DNA from: Rhodoferax sp. UBA5149
GTDB lineage: Bacteria; Pseudomonadota; Gammaproteobacteria; Burkholderiales; Burkholderiaceae_C
Direction of reading: 5' to 3'
NCBI RefSeq assembly: GCF_002413825.1
Contig: NZ_DHXT01000065.1
Coordinates: 1,496-22,599, forward strand
Length of the DNA stretch: 21,104 nt
Each line of letters opens with the position of its first letter. Position 1 is the first letter of the stretch. The notes under the pieces were generated by a model. The model made no database searches, was not told the origin of the DNA, and saw only the letters and a program-made list of their open reading frames with translations. Positions 7,389 to 12,994 of this stretch are shown piece after piece. The translations under genes were made by a program, and so were the position numbers.

Positions 7389-7961
7389 TCATTTGCGCTC
7401 AAGCAGTGCCTGGGCGCACATCCAAGTCAAAATGGCAAATCCGGCGAAAGGCAATGCGATGATGTAAGCGAGACCAATAAAAGGCGCCGCAAAGAACAGC
7501 GCAATGTTTTTGATTGTGCTTTCCGGCCGCTGCATCTCGGCGGGTGGCAAATTGATGGCTTCGGCTTCGGCGGGTGCCGCCAATATCGCATCCAATTCCT
7601 GCAATGCTTTATTCGTGCTGCCTTCAATCATTTCCGGCGACAGGGGCTTGCGCAGGAAGCCCGACACTCCGGCGGCTTCAGCGCGAACTTCATTGTCACT
7701 CGTTCCATAGCCGGTGATGACGACCACCGGCAGCCATGGTTGGCTCTTCTTCACCCGCTCGGCGACTTCAAGACCACTCATTCCTGGCATCTTGATATCG
7801 GTAAAAACAACGTCGTAGCGTTCGTTCTTGAGTTTGAGCAGCGCCTCTTCGCCGCTCTGCGCGGTGATCACCGCATAACCCTTGCTTTTGAGAACACGGT
7901 CAAAGCTTTTGCCGACCACAGCGTCATCATCGACGACTAGAATTTTGCGTAGAACACTCAT
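7389..7961 (-). CDS. Response-regulator receiver domain with C-terminal membrane segment
   Basis: A 190-residue protein. Residues 1-120 form a complete receiver: Asp11-Asp12-Asp13, phospho-acceptor Asp55 in FTDIKMPG, Thr84 and Lys105. An Ala/Glu/Pro-rich linker (about 125-148) leads to a strongly hydrophobic tail (about 150-187) long enough for one long or two short membrane helices, ending in LLERK. No DNA-binding or enzymatic output domain is present, so it probably acts at the inner membrane by protein contact or phosphate exchange. It is the first gene of the minus-strand operon, before both cytochromes. The start at 7961 has AGGAG six bases upstream and lies 38 nt after the predicted sigma-54 start point; an earlier ATG-like start would fall upstream of that transcript. 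An adjacent ATG at 7964 is too close to the ribosome site. Confidence 0.88.
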   Translation of the reverse strand: MSVLRKILVVDDDAVVGKSFDRVLKSKGYAVITAQSGEEALLKLKNERYDVVFTDIKMPGMSGLEVAERVKKSQPWLPVVVITGYGTSDNEVRAEAAGVSGFLRKPLSPEMIEGSTNKALQELDAILAAPAEAEAINLPPAEMQRPESTIKNIALFFAAPFIGLAYIIALPFAGFAILTWMCAQALLERK

Positions 7962-8009
7962 CATATTCTCCTGGTTAAAGTTAATTCCGTACCTTCTGAC
8001 CAAGTGATA

Positions 8010-8025
8010 AGCAACGACCGTGCCA
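8010..8025 (-). promoter_or_regulatory. Sigma-54 promoter (exact consensus) for receiver-cytochrome operon
   Basis: On the minus strand the bases read TGGCACG-GTCG-TTGCT, the full -24/-12 consensus of RpoN promoters with the correct spacing (GG-N10-GC). The predicted start is near 7999, leaving a 38-nt leader before the receiver gene with its AGGAG site. Seen directly; use by the regulator at 3635-5068 is inferred. Confidence 0.9.
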
Positions 8026-8110
8026 TGGTTTGCATGGGTGGAAATAGTGATTCAAATTCAATAGCTTGCGTCAATATCCGTGTCCAAATATGCCGCTGCG
8101 AAATCAACAA

Positions 8111-8144
8111 CAACTGAAACTTGTACATATTTTTTATTCAGTTG
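8111..8144. promoter_or_regulatory. Inverted repeat, candidate enhancer for minus-strand promoter
   Basis: Arms CAACTGAA (8111-8118) and TTCAGTTG (8137-8144) are exact complements around an 18-nt AT-rich gap. The centre lies about 128 bp upstream of the predicted minus-strand start, in the usual range for NtrC-type enhancer sites. No experimental or family consensus supports these arms. Confidence 0.35.
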
Positions 8145-8321
8145 AATCGACTCATTTTGTGAATTCTTTTTTAAATTCAACAAGTTACATGATTTTTCAG
8201 ATGAACAAATATTTTATGCAGCGGGTGACGTGAATGCGGCGATAAGGCAAGTGAGGGCCAGCGCATATCGCACTGCGCATCGGATAGTTGTCCAGCGGCA
8301 AACCGCTACATCCATTTGAAA

Positions 8322-8353
8322 GAATCAATTTAATATTTGGTGACCGTTGATTC
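8322..8353. promoter_or_regulatory. Inverted repeat, candidate enhancer for plus-strand promoter
   Basis: Arms GAATCAA (8322-8328) and TTGATTC (8347-8353) are exact complements, again around an 18-nt gap. The centre lies about 146 bp upstream of the predicted start of the lone-receiver transcript. The equal gap with the repeat at 8111-8144 is suggestive, but the arm sequences differ. Confidence 0.33.
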
Positions 8354-8456
8354 CTTGTGTACAAAAGTTATGTGCTGAGCGTGAATATTGACGCCAACGT
8401 ACTAGGCAATCCTGTGTGATTGGCTGCATCACTCGCTGAAACAAGCGGATATGAGC

Positions 8457-8474
8457 AGGGCACGAACATTGCTA
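8457..8474 (+). promoter_or_regulatory. Sigma-54 promoter for the lone receiver gene
   Basis: The bases read AGGGCACG-AACA-TTGCTA, matching the RpoN -24/-12 consensus in all but the T before GG, with exact spacing. Transcription would start near 8484 and leave a 36-nt leader with a purine-rich ribosome site (AAGGGGAAG) before the ATG at 8520. It mirrors the minus-strand promoter, giving a divergent sigma-54 pair. Confidence 0.85.
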
Positions 8475-8519
8475 GAGAAAGATCAAGAGACCTGATCAAA
8501 GAAAGAAGGGGAAGACGAA

Positions 8520-8945
8520 ATGAACGGCAAAATGAAAATCCTGATCGTGGACGATGAAGAAGTGGTACGGGCTAGCCATCTCAGGCTACTGAGCGGGCAC
8601 TGTTGCTATGTCGAAGCCGCGTTGAATGGGGCCGACGCATTGCGTGAAATGGAGCGCGATTCATATGATTTGGTATTGCTCGATCTGCGCATGCCGGGGT
8701 TGGATGGGATGTCGGTTCTCAGGATGATCAAGCAGAGATGGCCGGAAAGCGAAGTGGTCGTCATCACCGGTTATCCGTCGGTCGACACCGCCAAGGAAGC
8801 CATCCGGCTGGGTGCTTACGACTACTTGGCCAAGCCGGTCGACCCTGATTGCGTCATCAAGGTGGCACATTGCGCCATCATGCAAAAGAAATGGACGCTG
8901 CACCGAGTCCCGACGCCAGATGCGGAGAAAATGCTTTATGCGTGA
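8520..8945 (+). CDS. Stand-alone receiver-domain response regulator (CheY-like)
   Basis: A 141-residue protein made of one receiver domain and a short tail. The phosphorylation set is complete: Asp11-Asp12-Glu13, acceptor Asp55 in LLDLRMPG, Thr83 and Lys105 in AKP. Around the switch region (LGAYDYLAKPVDPD) it resembles the receiver of the sigma-54 regulator at 3635-5068 (LGAFDYLPKPFDPD), which suggests a common kinase or a common origin. It has no output domain, so it may serve as a phosphate sink, a shuttle or a binding partner. It is transcribed divergently from the cytochrome operon from its own sigma-54 promoter and is followed by a terminator-like structure. Its target is unknown. Confidence 0.9.
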   Translation: MNGKMKILIVDDEEVVRASHLRLLSGHCCYVEAALNGADALREMERDSYDLVLLDLRMPGLDGMSVLRMIKQRWPESEVVVITGYPSVDTAKEAIRLGAYDYLAKPVDPDCVIKVAHCAIMQKKWTLHRVPTPDAEKMLYA

Positions 8946-9030
8946 AAGCGGCCATGGATGCATTCAATGAAGCCACCATGGACTTTTATATTGCCGTGAT
9001 AATGCCATGCCTGGTTGCCAATAGTTTCGG

Positions 9031-9073
9031 GCGTGCGTAGACAAAAAAAGCACGCTTCAGAGGCCTTTTTTTT
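9031..9073. terminator. Terminator-like structure after the lone receiver gene
   Basis: GCGTGC (9031-9036) pairs with GCACGC (9050-9055); alternatively A7G (9043-9050) pairs with CT7 (9065-9072) around an 11-to-14-nt loop, and a run of eight T ends at 9073. The A-run and T-run make it readable in both directions. It closes the redox block about 50 bp before the thioesterase gene. Confidence 0.65.
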
Positions 9074-9088
9074 AACGTCACCCAGATG

Positions 9089-9105
9089 ACCGGCGGCTGG
9101 CCGGT
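9089..9105. other. Small GC hairpin before thioesterase gene
   Basis: ACCGGC (9089-9094) and GCCGGT (9100-9105) form a perfect 6-bp stem on a 5-nt loop, about 20 bp before the thioesterase start. No ribosome site is visible between hairpin and start codon. The role is unclear. Confidence 0.3.
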
Positions 9106-9126
9106 GGGCTGCGACACTGCGACTCC

Positions 9127-9978
9127 ATGAGTTCACATCCTTTTGATACAGCGCTTCATTTGACGCCGGACTTCGGTGCCACCCCCGATCAGTTTCTGGG
9201 CCTCACCAGCCCGGCCTGGTGGAACATGGTCGGGCCGTTCGGAGGAGTCAGTGCGGCCATTGTCCTGAACGCCGTCATGATGCATCCGTCCCGCCTGGGC
9301 GAGCCGGTGGCTTTGACGGTGAACTACGCCAGCGGCCTGATACAGGGTGCCTTCAAGGTCATGGCCACGCCAGTGCGCACCAATCGGTCTACGCAGCACT
9401 GGGTGCTGGCCTTGCGCCAAGCGGACGCCAGCGGTGTCGAGTTTGTGGTGCTCACCGGCACGGCCATCACCGCCGTGCGGCGGGAAACCTGGAGTGCCAA
9501 CGACATGCCCATGCCCGAGGTGGCGCCGCCCGACTCCGTGGCCCGAATCACGCCATTTTCCAAGGCGGCGGCATGGCTCCAGCGCTATGACATGCGACCG
9601 GTGACGGGCGCCCTGCCCTCGACGTGGGACGGTGGTGCCAGCAGCGACGATCCGCAATTGGCCAGCCTGACGCAACTCTGGATTCGGGACGAACCGCCGC
9701 GCGCCCTGGACTTCGCGTCGCTGACGGCCATGGCCGACGTCTTTTTCCCGCGCATCTGGTTGCGTCGCTCGGTGCGGGTGCCGGTGGGAACCGTTTCACT
9801 GACCGTGTATTTTCATTCCGGCGTTGAGCAACTGGCCGAGTCCGGCACCGGTTACTTGTTGGGGCAGGCGCGTGGGCAGGCGTTTCGAAACGGTTTCTTC
9901 GACCAGGCGGGGCAGCTGTGGAGCACCGCCGGAACCCTGCTCGCCACAACGCATCAACTCGTTTACTACAAAGAGTGA
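9127..9978 (+). CDS. Acyl-CoA thioesterase family protein (double hotdog)
   Basis: A 283-residue protein with the TesB-like layout of two hotdog halves. The first half (about 10-115) has the WNMVGPFGG helix start and a VNYASGLIQGAFKV strand pair; the second (about 165-283) has FASLTAMADVFFPR and the closing LLATTHQLVYYK strand. Such enzymes hydrolyse acyl-CoA to free acid and CoA in the cytoplasm. The catalytic residues are not obvious by eye, so substrate is open. It heads the part of the acyl-CoA cluster that resumes after the redox block and is followed by a broken isomerase gene and a crotonase. The ribosome site is poor, so the start is the first reasonable ATG rather than a supported one. 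Confidence 0.82.
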   Translation: MSSHPFDTALHLTPDFGATPDQFLGLTSPAWWNMVGPFGGVSAAIVLNAVMMHPSRLGEPVALTVNYASGLIQGAFKVMATPVRTNRSTQHWVLALRQADASGVEFVVLTGTAITAVRRETWSANDMPMPEVAPPDSVARITPFSKAAAWLQRYDMRPVTGALPSTWDGGASSDDPQLASLTQLWIRDEPPRALDFASLTAMADVFFPRIWLRRSVRVPVGTVSLTVYFHSGVEQLAESGTGYLLGQARGQAFRNGFFDQAGQLWSTAGTLLATTHQLVYYKE

Positions 9979-10016
9979 ACACATTGCCGATCAGTACGGG
10001 ATGCTGCACAGCCAGT

Positions 10017-10281
10017 CGCTATGATGTGCCCTTTCAATTCAACCCGAATTTCCCGATCAATACCCTGCCTTGATGCGCGCGGCCGTGCTCACCAAGGCCG
10101 GCTTCGATCCGCAAGCGCTGCTGGGCTTGAGCCGCGAGCCGCTCGTCAGGGATGCGTTGACGGTCGCGACCGAAGCGGCCGTTCAGCGCGGCGTCTTTGG
10201 CGCCCCTACTTTTTTGTGGCCGACCAGATGTTCTGGAGCCAGGACCGATTGGACTTTGTGCGCGAAGCACTGGCCCATTAA
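10017..10281 (+). pseudogene. Decayed 2-hydroxychromene-2-carboxylate isomerase (DsbA-like fold)
   Basis: Three pieces in three frames line up with this family. YDVPFQFNPNFPINTL (from 10020) stops at a TGA at 10071. The sequence continues in a second frame as MRAAV then LTKAGFDPQALL and AVQRGVFGAPTF, and in a third as FVADQMFWSQDRLDFVREAL up to 10281. Both frame changes fit single-base losses, one near 10066-10071 and one in the T-run 10210-10215. The first half of the gene (roughly 80 residues) is missing, and about 30 residues seem lost after MRAAV. The remnant sits exactly where Comamonadaceae acyl-CoA clusters may carry this gene. A sequencing error could explain one shift but not the missing parts. 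Confidence 0.75.
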
Positions 10282-10295
10282 CTTGAGGAAACAGC

Positions 10296-11060
10296 ATGAC
10301 TGACATATTGACTGACATCGCCAACGGTGTCATGACCATCACTTTCAATCGGGTGGAAAAGAAGAATTCCATCACCAGCGCCATGTATGCGGCCATGGCC
10401 GATGCGCTGGCGCTGGCGCAAGCCGACGCCGCCGTGCATGTGGTCGTGTTCCAGGGGCACGAAACGATTTTCAGTGCCGGCAATGACATCGGGGACTTCC
10501 TCAATGCGCCCACCGCAACCCAGGACTCGCCGGTGTTTCGCTTCTTGCGCGGCATCAGCACCTTTCCCAAACCCGTTCTGGCGGCGGTTTGCGGTCCGGC
10601 GGTGGGTATCGGCACCACCATGCTGTTTCATTGCGACCTGGTGTATGCCGGTGACAACGCGGCCTTCTCCATGCCCTTCGTCAACCTGGGCCTGTGCCCC
10701 GAAGCCGCCTCCAGCTACCTGGCGCCGCAGCTGATGGGCTATTCCCGCGCCGCCGAGGCGCTGTTGCTGGGGGAGCCATTCATGGCCGAGTCGGCGCTGG
10801 AGATGGGACTCATCAGCCGCATCGTGCCGCCGTCCGAAGCCGCCGCACTGGCGCAAGGTCAGGCACAAAAGCTGGCCGCCAAGCCCTTGAACTCGCTGAT
10901 CGAGACCAAGCGCCTGATGAAAAAAGGGCAGACCAGCATAGTGGCCGAGCGCATGGCGGAAGAAGGCGACAGTTTTGGGCGCCTGCTGCGCGAACCGGCG
11001 GCGCGCGAGGCGTTCACCGCATTCATGGAGAAGCGGAAACCGGATTTCTCAAAAACTTAA
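10296..11060 (+). CDS. Crotonase-family enoyl-CoA isomerase/hydratase
   Basis: A 254-residue crotonase-fold protein with the two oxyanion-hole segments SAGNDI (60-65) and CGPAVGIG (99-106). The two hydratase glutamates are not in place: the position in the GIGTTM helix is Thr, and the SMPF site has Phe. Instead Glu136 in NLGLCPEAASS matches the single catalytic Glu of delta3,delta2-enoyl-CoA isomerases (ECI type). The likely role is therefore shifting double bonds of unsaturated acyl-CoA so they can enter beta-oxidation, although automatic annotation would say enoyl-CoA hydratase. GAGGAAAC precedes the ATG. It follows the broken isomerase by 14 bp and precedes an SDR. Confidence 0.85.
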   Translation: MTDILTDIANGVMTITFNRVEKKNSITSAMYAAMADALALAQADAAVHVVVFQGHETIFSAGNDIGDFLNAPTATQDSPVFRFLRGISTFPKPVLAAVCGPAVGIGTTMLFHCDLVYAGDNAAFSMPFVNLGLCPEAASSYLAPQLMGYSRAAEALLLGEPFMAESALEMGLISRIVPPSEAAALAQGQAQKLAAKPLNSLIETKRLMKKGQTSIVAERMAEEGDSFGRLLREPAAREAFTAFMEKRKPDFSKT

Positions 11061-11080
11061 AGAAAACTGGTCTGTAGCCC

Positions 11081-11118
11081 CCGTCAAATAAGCGTGAGAA
11101 GCTATTATTTGTATAGCA
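11081..11118. repeat. Short hairpin repeat (copy 1), similar to a stretch inside lnt
   Basis: This 38-nt intergenic segment contains the stem GCTAT (11101-11105)/ATAGC (11113-11117). Aligned without gaps to 20447-20484 it matches at about 27 of 38 positions, including CCGTCAA, CGTG and an exact 11-mer AGCTATTATTT in the same order and spacing. It is of the AGCTAT...ATAGC kind of intergenic repeat common in this bacterial family. Confidence 0.5.
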
Positions 11119-11142
11119 AATACAGCGACAGGAGAATCGAGC

Positions 11143-11991
11143 ATGACAGTCGTGAATCAGACCTTCAGCCTGACGGGTAAAACCCTGTTCATCACCGGTG
11201 CCTCGCGCGGCATTGGCCTGGCGATTGCCAAGCGGGCGGCGTTGGATGGCGCCAACATCGTCATCGTGGCCAAGACGACCGATCTCAACGCCAAACTGCC
11301 AGGCACGATTTACAGCGCGGCCAAAGAGGTAGAGGCGGCCGGTGGCCGGGCTCTGGCACTGGCGGTGGACATCCGCGATGACGCCGCCGTCTTCGCTGCC
11401 GTGGCCCAGGCGGCGCAGACCTTTGGCGGCATTGATATTCTGGTGAACAACGCCAGCGCCATCAGCCTGACCAACACCGAAGCGACGCCCATGAAGCGCT
11501 TCGACCTGATGAATGGTGTCAATGCGCGCGGCACCTACCTGTGCACCATGGCCTGTCTGCCCGAGCTCAAAAAATCAGCAACGGCCGGACGCAACCCGCA
11601 GGTGCTGACCATGTCGCCGCCCTTGTCGATGCAGACGCACTGGTTTCAGAACCACACGGCCTACAGCATGGCCAAGTACGGCATGAGCCTGTGCACGCTG
11701 GGCCATGCCGGCGAGTTCAAGAAGTACGGCATTGGCGTCAACAGCCTGTGGCCACGCACGGCCATTGCCACGGCCGCCATGCAGATGATTCCGGGCGTCG
11801 ATGTGGCGCTGTGCCGCAAGCCGGAAATTTTGTCCGATGCGGCCTGGCTGATTCTGACCAATAGCAACGCCAACAGCGGCAACTTCTACATCGACGACAC
11901 CTTGCTGGCCGCGCATGGCATCACCGATCTGGAAAAGTACGCGGTGACCCCTGGCACCCAACATTTCATTCCCGATTTCTTTGTGGATTGA
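11143..11991 (+). CDS. Short-chain dehydrogenase/reductase, HSDL2-like
   Basis: A 282-residue SDR. It has the cofactor motif TGASRGIG (19-26), NNAS (102-105), and the catalytic Ser158, Tyr174 and Lys178 in YSMAK. The stretches LTMSPPL, WFQNHTAYSMAKYGMS and NSLWPRTAIATAAMQM match by eye the hydroxysteroid-dehydrogenase-like 2 (HSDL2) group, which is linked to fatty-acid metabolism. NADP preference is suggested by the Lys/Thr after the second strand (VAKTTD). AGGAG precedes the ATG. It follows the crotonase with an 82-bp gap holding a hairpin repeat and is the last intact gene of the acyl-CoA cluster. The substrate is unknown. Confidence 0.9.
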   Translation: MTVVNQTFSLTGKTLFITGASRGIGLAIAKRAALDGANIVIVAKTTDLNAKLPGTIYSAAKEVEAAGGRALALAVDIRDDAAVFAAVAQAAQTFGGIDILVNNASAISLTNTEATPMKRFDLMNGVNARGTYLCTMACLPELKKSATAGRNPQVLTMSPPLSMQTHWFQNHTAYSMAKYGMSLCTLGHAGEFKKYGIGVNSLWPRTAIATAAMQMIPGVDVALCRKPEILSDAAWLILTNSNANSGNFYIDDTLLAAHGITDLEKYAVTPGTQHFIPDFFVD

Positions 11992-11999
11992 TGGCTTGC

Positions 12000-12254
12000 C
12001 GAGGCGGCGGGCGTGTTGGCGATCGGGATAGCGCCGACTGACGCCATGCCAGGGGCGGCCTGCGCGTGTGGCAGTGCCAGTGACCAGACCGTGTGTTGCA
12101 TGTGCCGCGCGTCTTCCAGCGCCTCATCCCCATTTGTGTCCGGCAACAGGACGATGAATTCCTCACCCCGTGGCGTGCCACCAGTTCGCCCGCGCAGACA
12201 ATCGTCACCGGCCCTCAGGTTCAACACTTCCTGAACGCAAGTGGTTGATTTCAT
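12000..12254 (-). pseudogene. GGDEF (diguanylate cyclase) domain remnant
   Basis: On the minus strand GELVARHG (one frame) and GEEFIVLLPDTNGDEALEDA (another frame) join into the conserved ARxGGEEF active-site region of diguanylate cyclases if one base is restored in the C-run 12166-12169. VWSLALPHAQA and ASVGA follow, as in the end of the domain. Codons before GELVARHG are back in the first frame (VLNLRAGDD), so a second shift or deletion lies near 12205. The N-terminal half, any sensor domain and a proper end are missing; the remnant runs into the 3' end of the SDR gene. It cannot make active enzyme. Confidence 0.7.
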
Positions 12255-12266
12255 TAGAAATGGGTT

Positions 12267-12723
12267 GTTAAACGCAGACTACAAAGCGGGCTTGACGAGG
12301 TCTGAAGGTGTCGGTGGTGTCAATTCCAAAGCTGCAAACAGCGACTTCTGAACTGGCGTCATCTCGGTCAATCCAGTCAGTCTCTTGCCGTCGCTGGTCT
12401 GAACAGTTTGCTGGTGAATACGCTTGAGTTGCTCAAGCAATGTGCTGGGTGACTCTGATCGATTGGCCGCCTTGAGCCGCATTCGCATCACCCGGGACTC
12501 GATCTGCGCCATGAAACACACCAAGGCGTGTGAGCGAATCCGTTTGGGCAGCTGGTGGTACACCGGACCGATCTCGATGTCGGATTTGAGTACCCTAAAG
12601 CCGCGCTCAATATCGGCCAAACTCTTGTGGCGCTGCACCACCTCCGCGGCCGGTACATTCGTATGTCCAGGGCACAAACCCGCATGGTTACTGACTTCTT
12701 GCCGAAACCGGGCTGCGTTCACC
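12267..12723. mobile_element. Possible ends of a decayed insertion sequence
   Basis: GTTAAACGCAG (12267-12277) and, inverted, CTGCGTTCACC (12713-12723) match at 9 of 11 positions and bracket the transposase remnant. They could be terminal repeats of a deletion derivative. The element would be only about 457 bp, far below a full IS1634-type size, and no target duplication was recognised, so this is tentative. Confidence 0.25.
12279..12722 (-). pseudogene. IS1634-family transposase, C-terminal remnant
   Basis: The part from about 12660 down to 12279 reads HKSLADIERGFRVLKSDIE, then YHQLPKRIRSHALVCF and RVMRMRLKA, the hallmark C-terminal third of IS1634/IS4-type DDE transposases. It includes the last acidic region of the catalytic fold (ADIERGF). 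The upstream part is broken: CALD in one frame and TNVPAAEVV in another join into the expected sequence with a one-base shift near 12675. The first two catalytic Asp and the N-terminal two-thirds are absent. About 147 codons remain of roughly 500-600. It is inactive. Confidence 0.8.
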
Positions 12724-12994
12724 GGACACTACTGATGGGGTCAGCATGTCAATTTCAGATTGAGGTTGCAAGTCCGGGGTTCGTGGAGCACTTGCGAATG
12801 TGCAGGACAGCCGCAGGCGTAATTGGTTGCCTGCGCACAGGAATAGTCAGATTCAAGAGTTGCTGGCGCATCGGAGGCAGTTGATCTCACTGTAACTGCG
12901 GCGCCCATGCCATCGCGGCCCCCACTGCGTCAACGTGTGTTGGGCGTGCGCTTACGGAATGCCCACGTAGGCATGGGCCCGCACAGCCATGCGC
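12724..12994. other. Intergenic region after transposase remnant; hairpins only
   Basis: No gene is recognisable. A strong hairpin CGCAGGC (12812-12818)/GCCTGCG (12829-12835) with a 10-nt loop lies mid-region. A GCCCA (12961-12965)/TGGGC (12974-12978) hairpin lies just beyond the end of the acyl-CoA ligase gene and could help end its transcript, though there is no T-run on that strand. Confidence 0.4.

Larger units (their letters stand above)
7962..8519. other. AT-rich divergent control region with two sigma-54 promoters
   Basis: These 558 bases have no convincing gene and are visibly more AT-rich than the surroundings, mostly at 8041-8220. The minus-strand sigma-54 promoter lies at the left and the plus-strand one at the right, with about 430 bp between them. 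The interval holds two inverted repeats with equal gaps and several ATTCAA/TTGAAT hexamers (8050, 8056, 8142, 8175). A direct repeat of GCGCAT sits near 8261 and 8275, and a small AGCGG/CCGCT dyad near 8294. The arrangement suits shared enhancers for an NtrC-type activator. Confidence 0.65.

Noticed and set aside
7293..7940. Plus-strand open frame of 215 codons opposite the membrane receiver
   Set aside because: The receiver motifs on the minus strand are complete; the opposite translation looks random.
8849..9040. Small plus-strand frame overlapping the end of the lone receiver
   Set aside because: It overlaps coding sequence and runs into the terminator-like structure; no ribosome site or motif.
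12424..12884. Plus-strand open frames over and beyond the transposase remnant
   Set aside because: They are opposite or out of frame to the IS1634-like sequence and show no protein motif.
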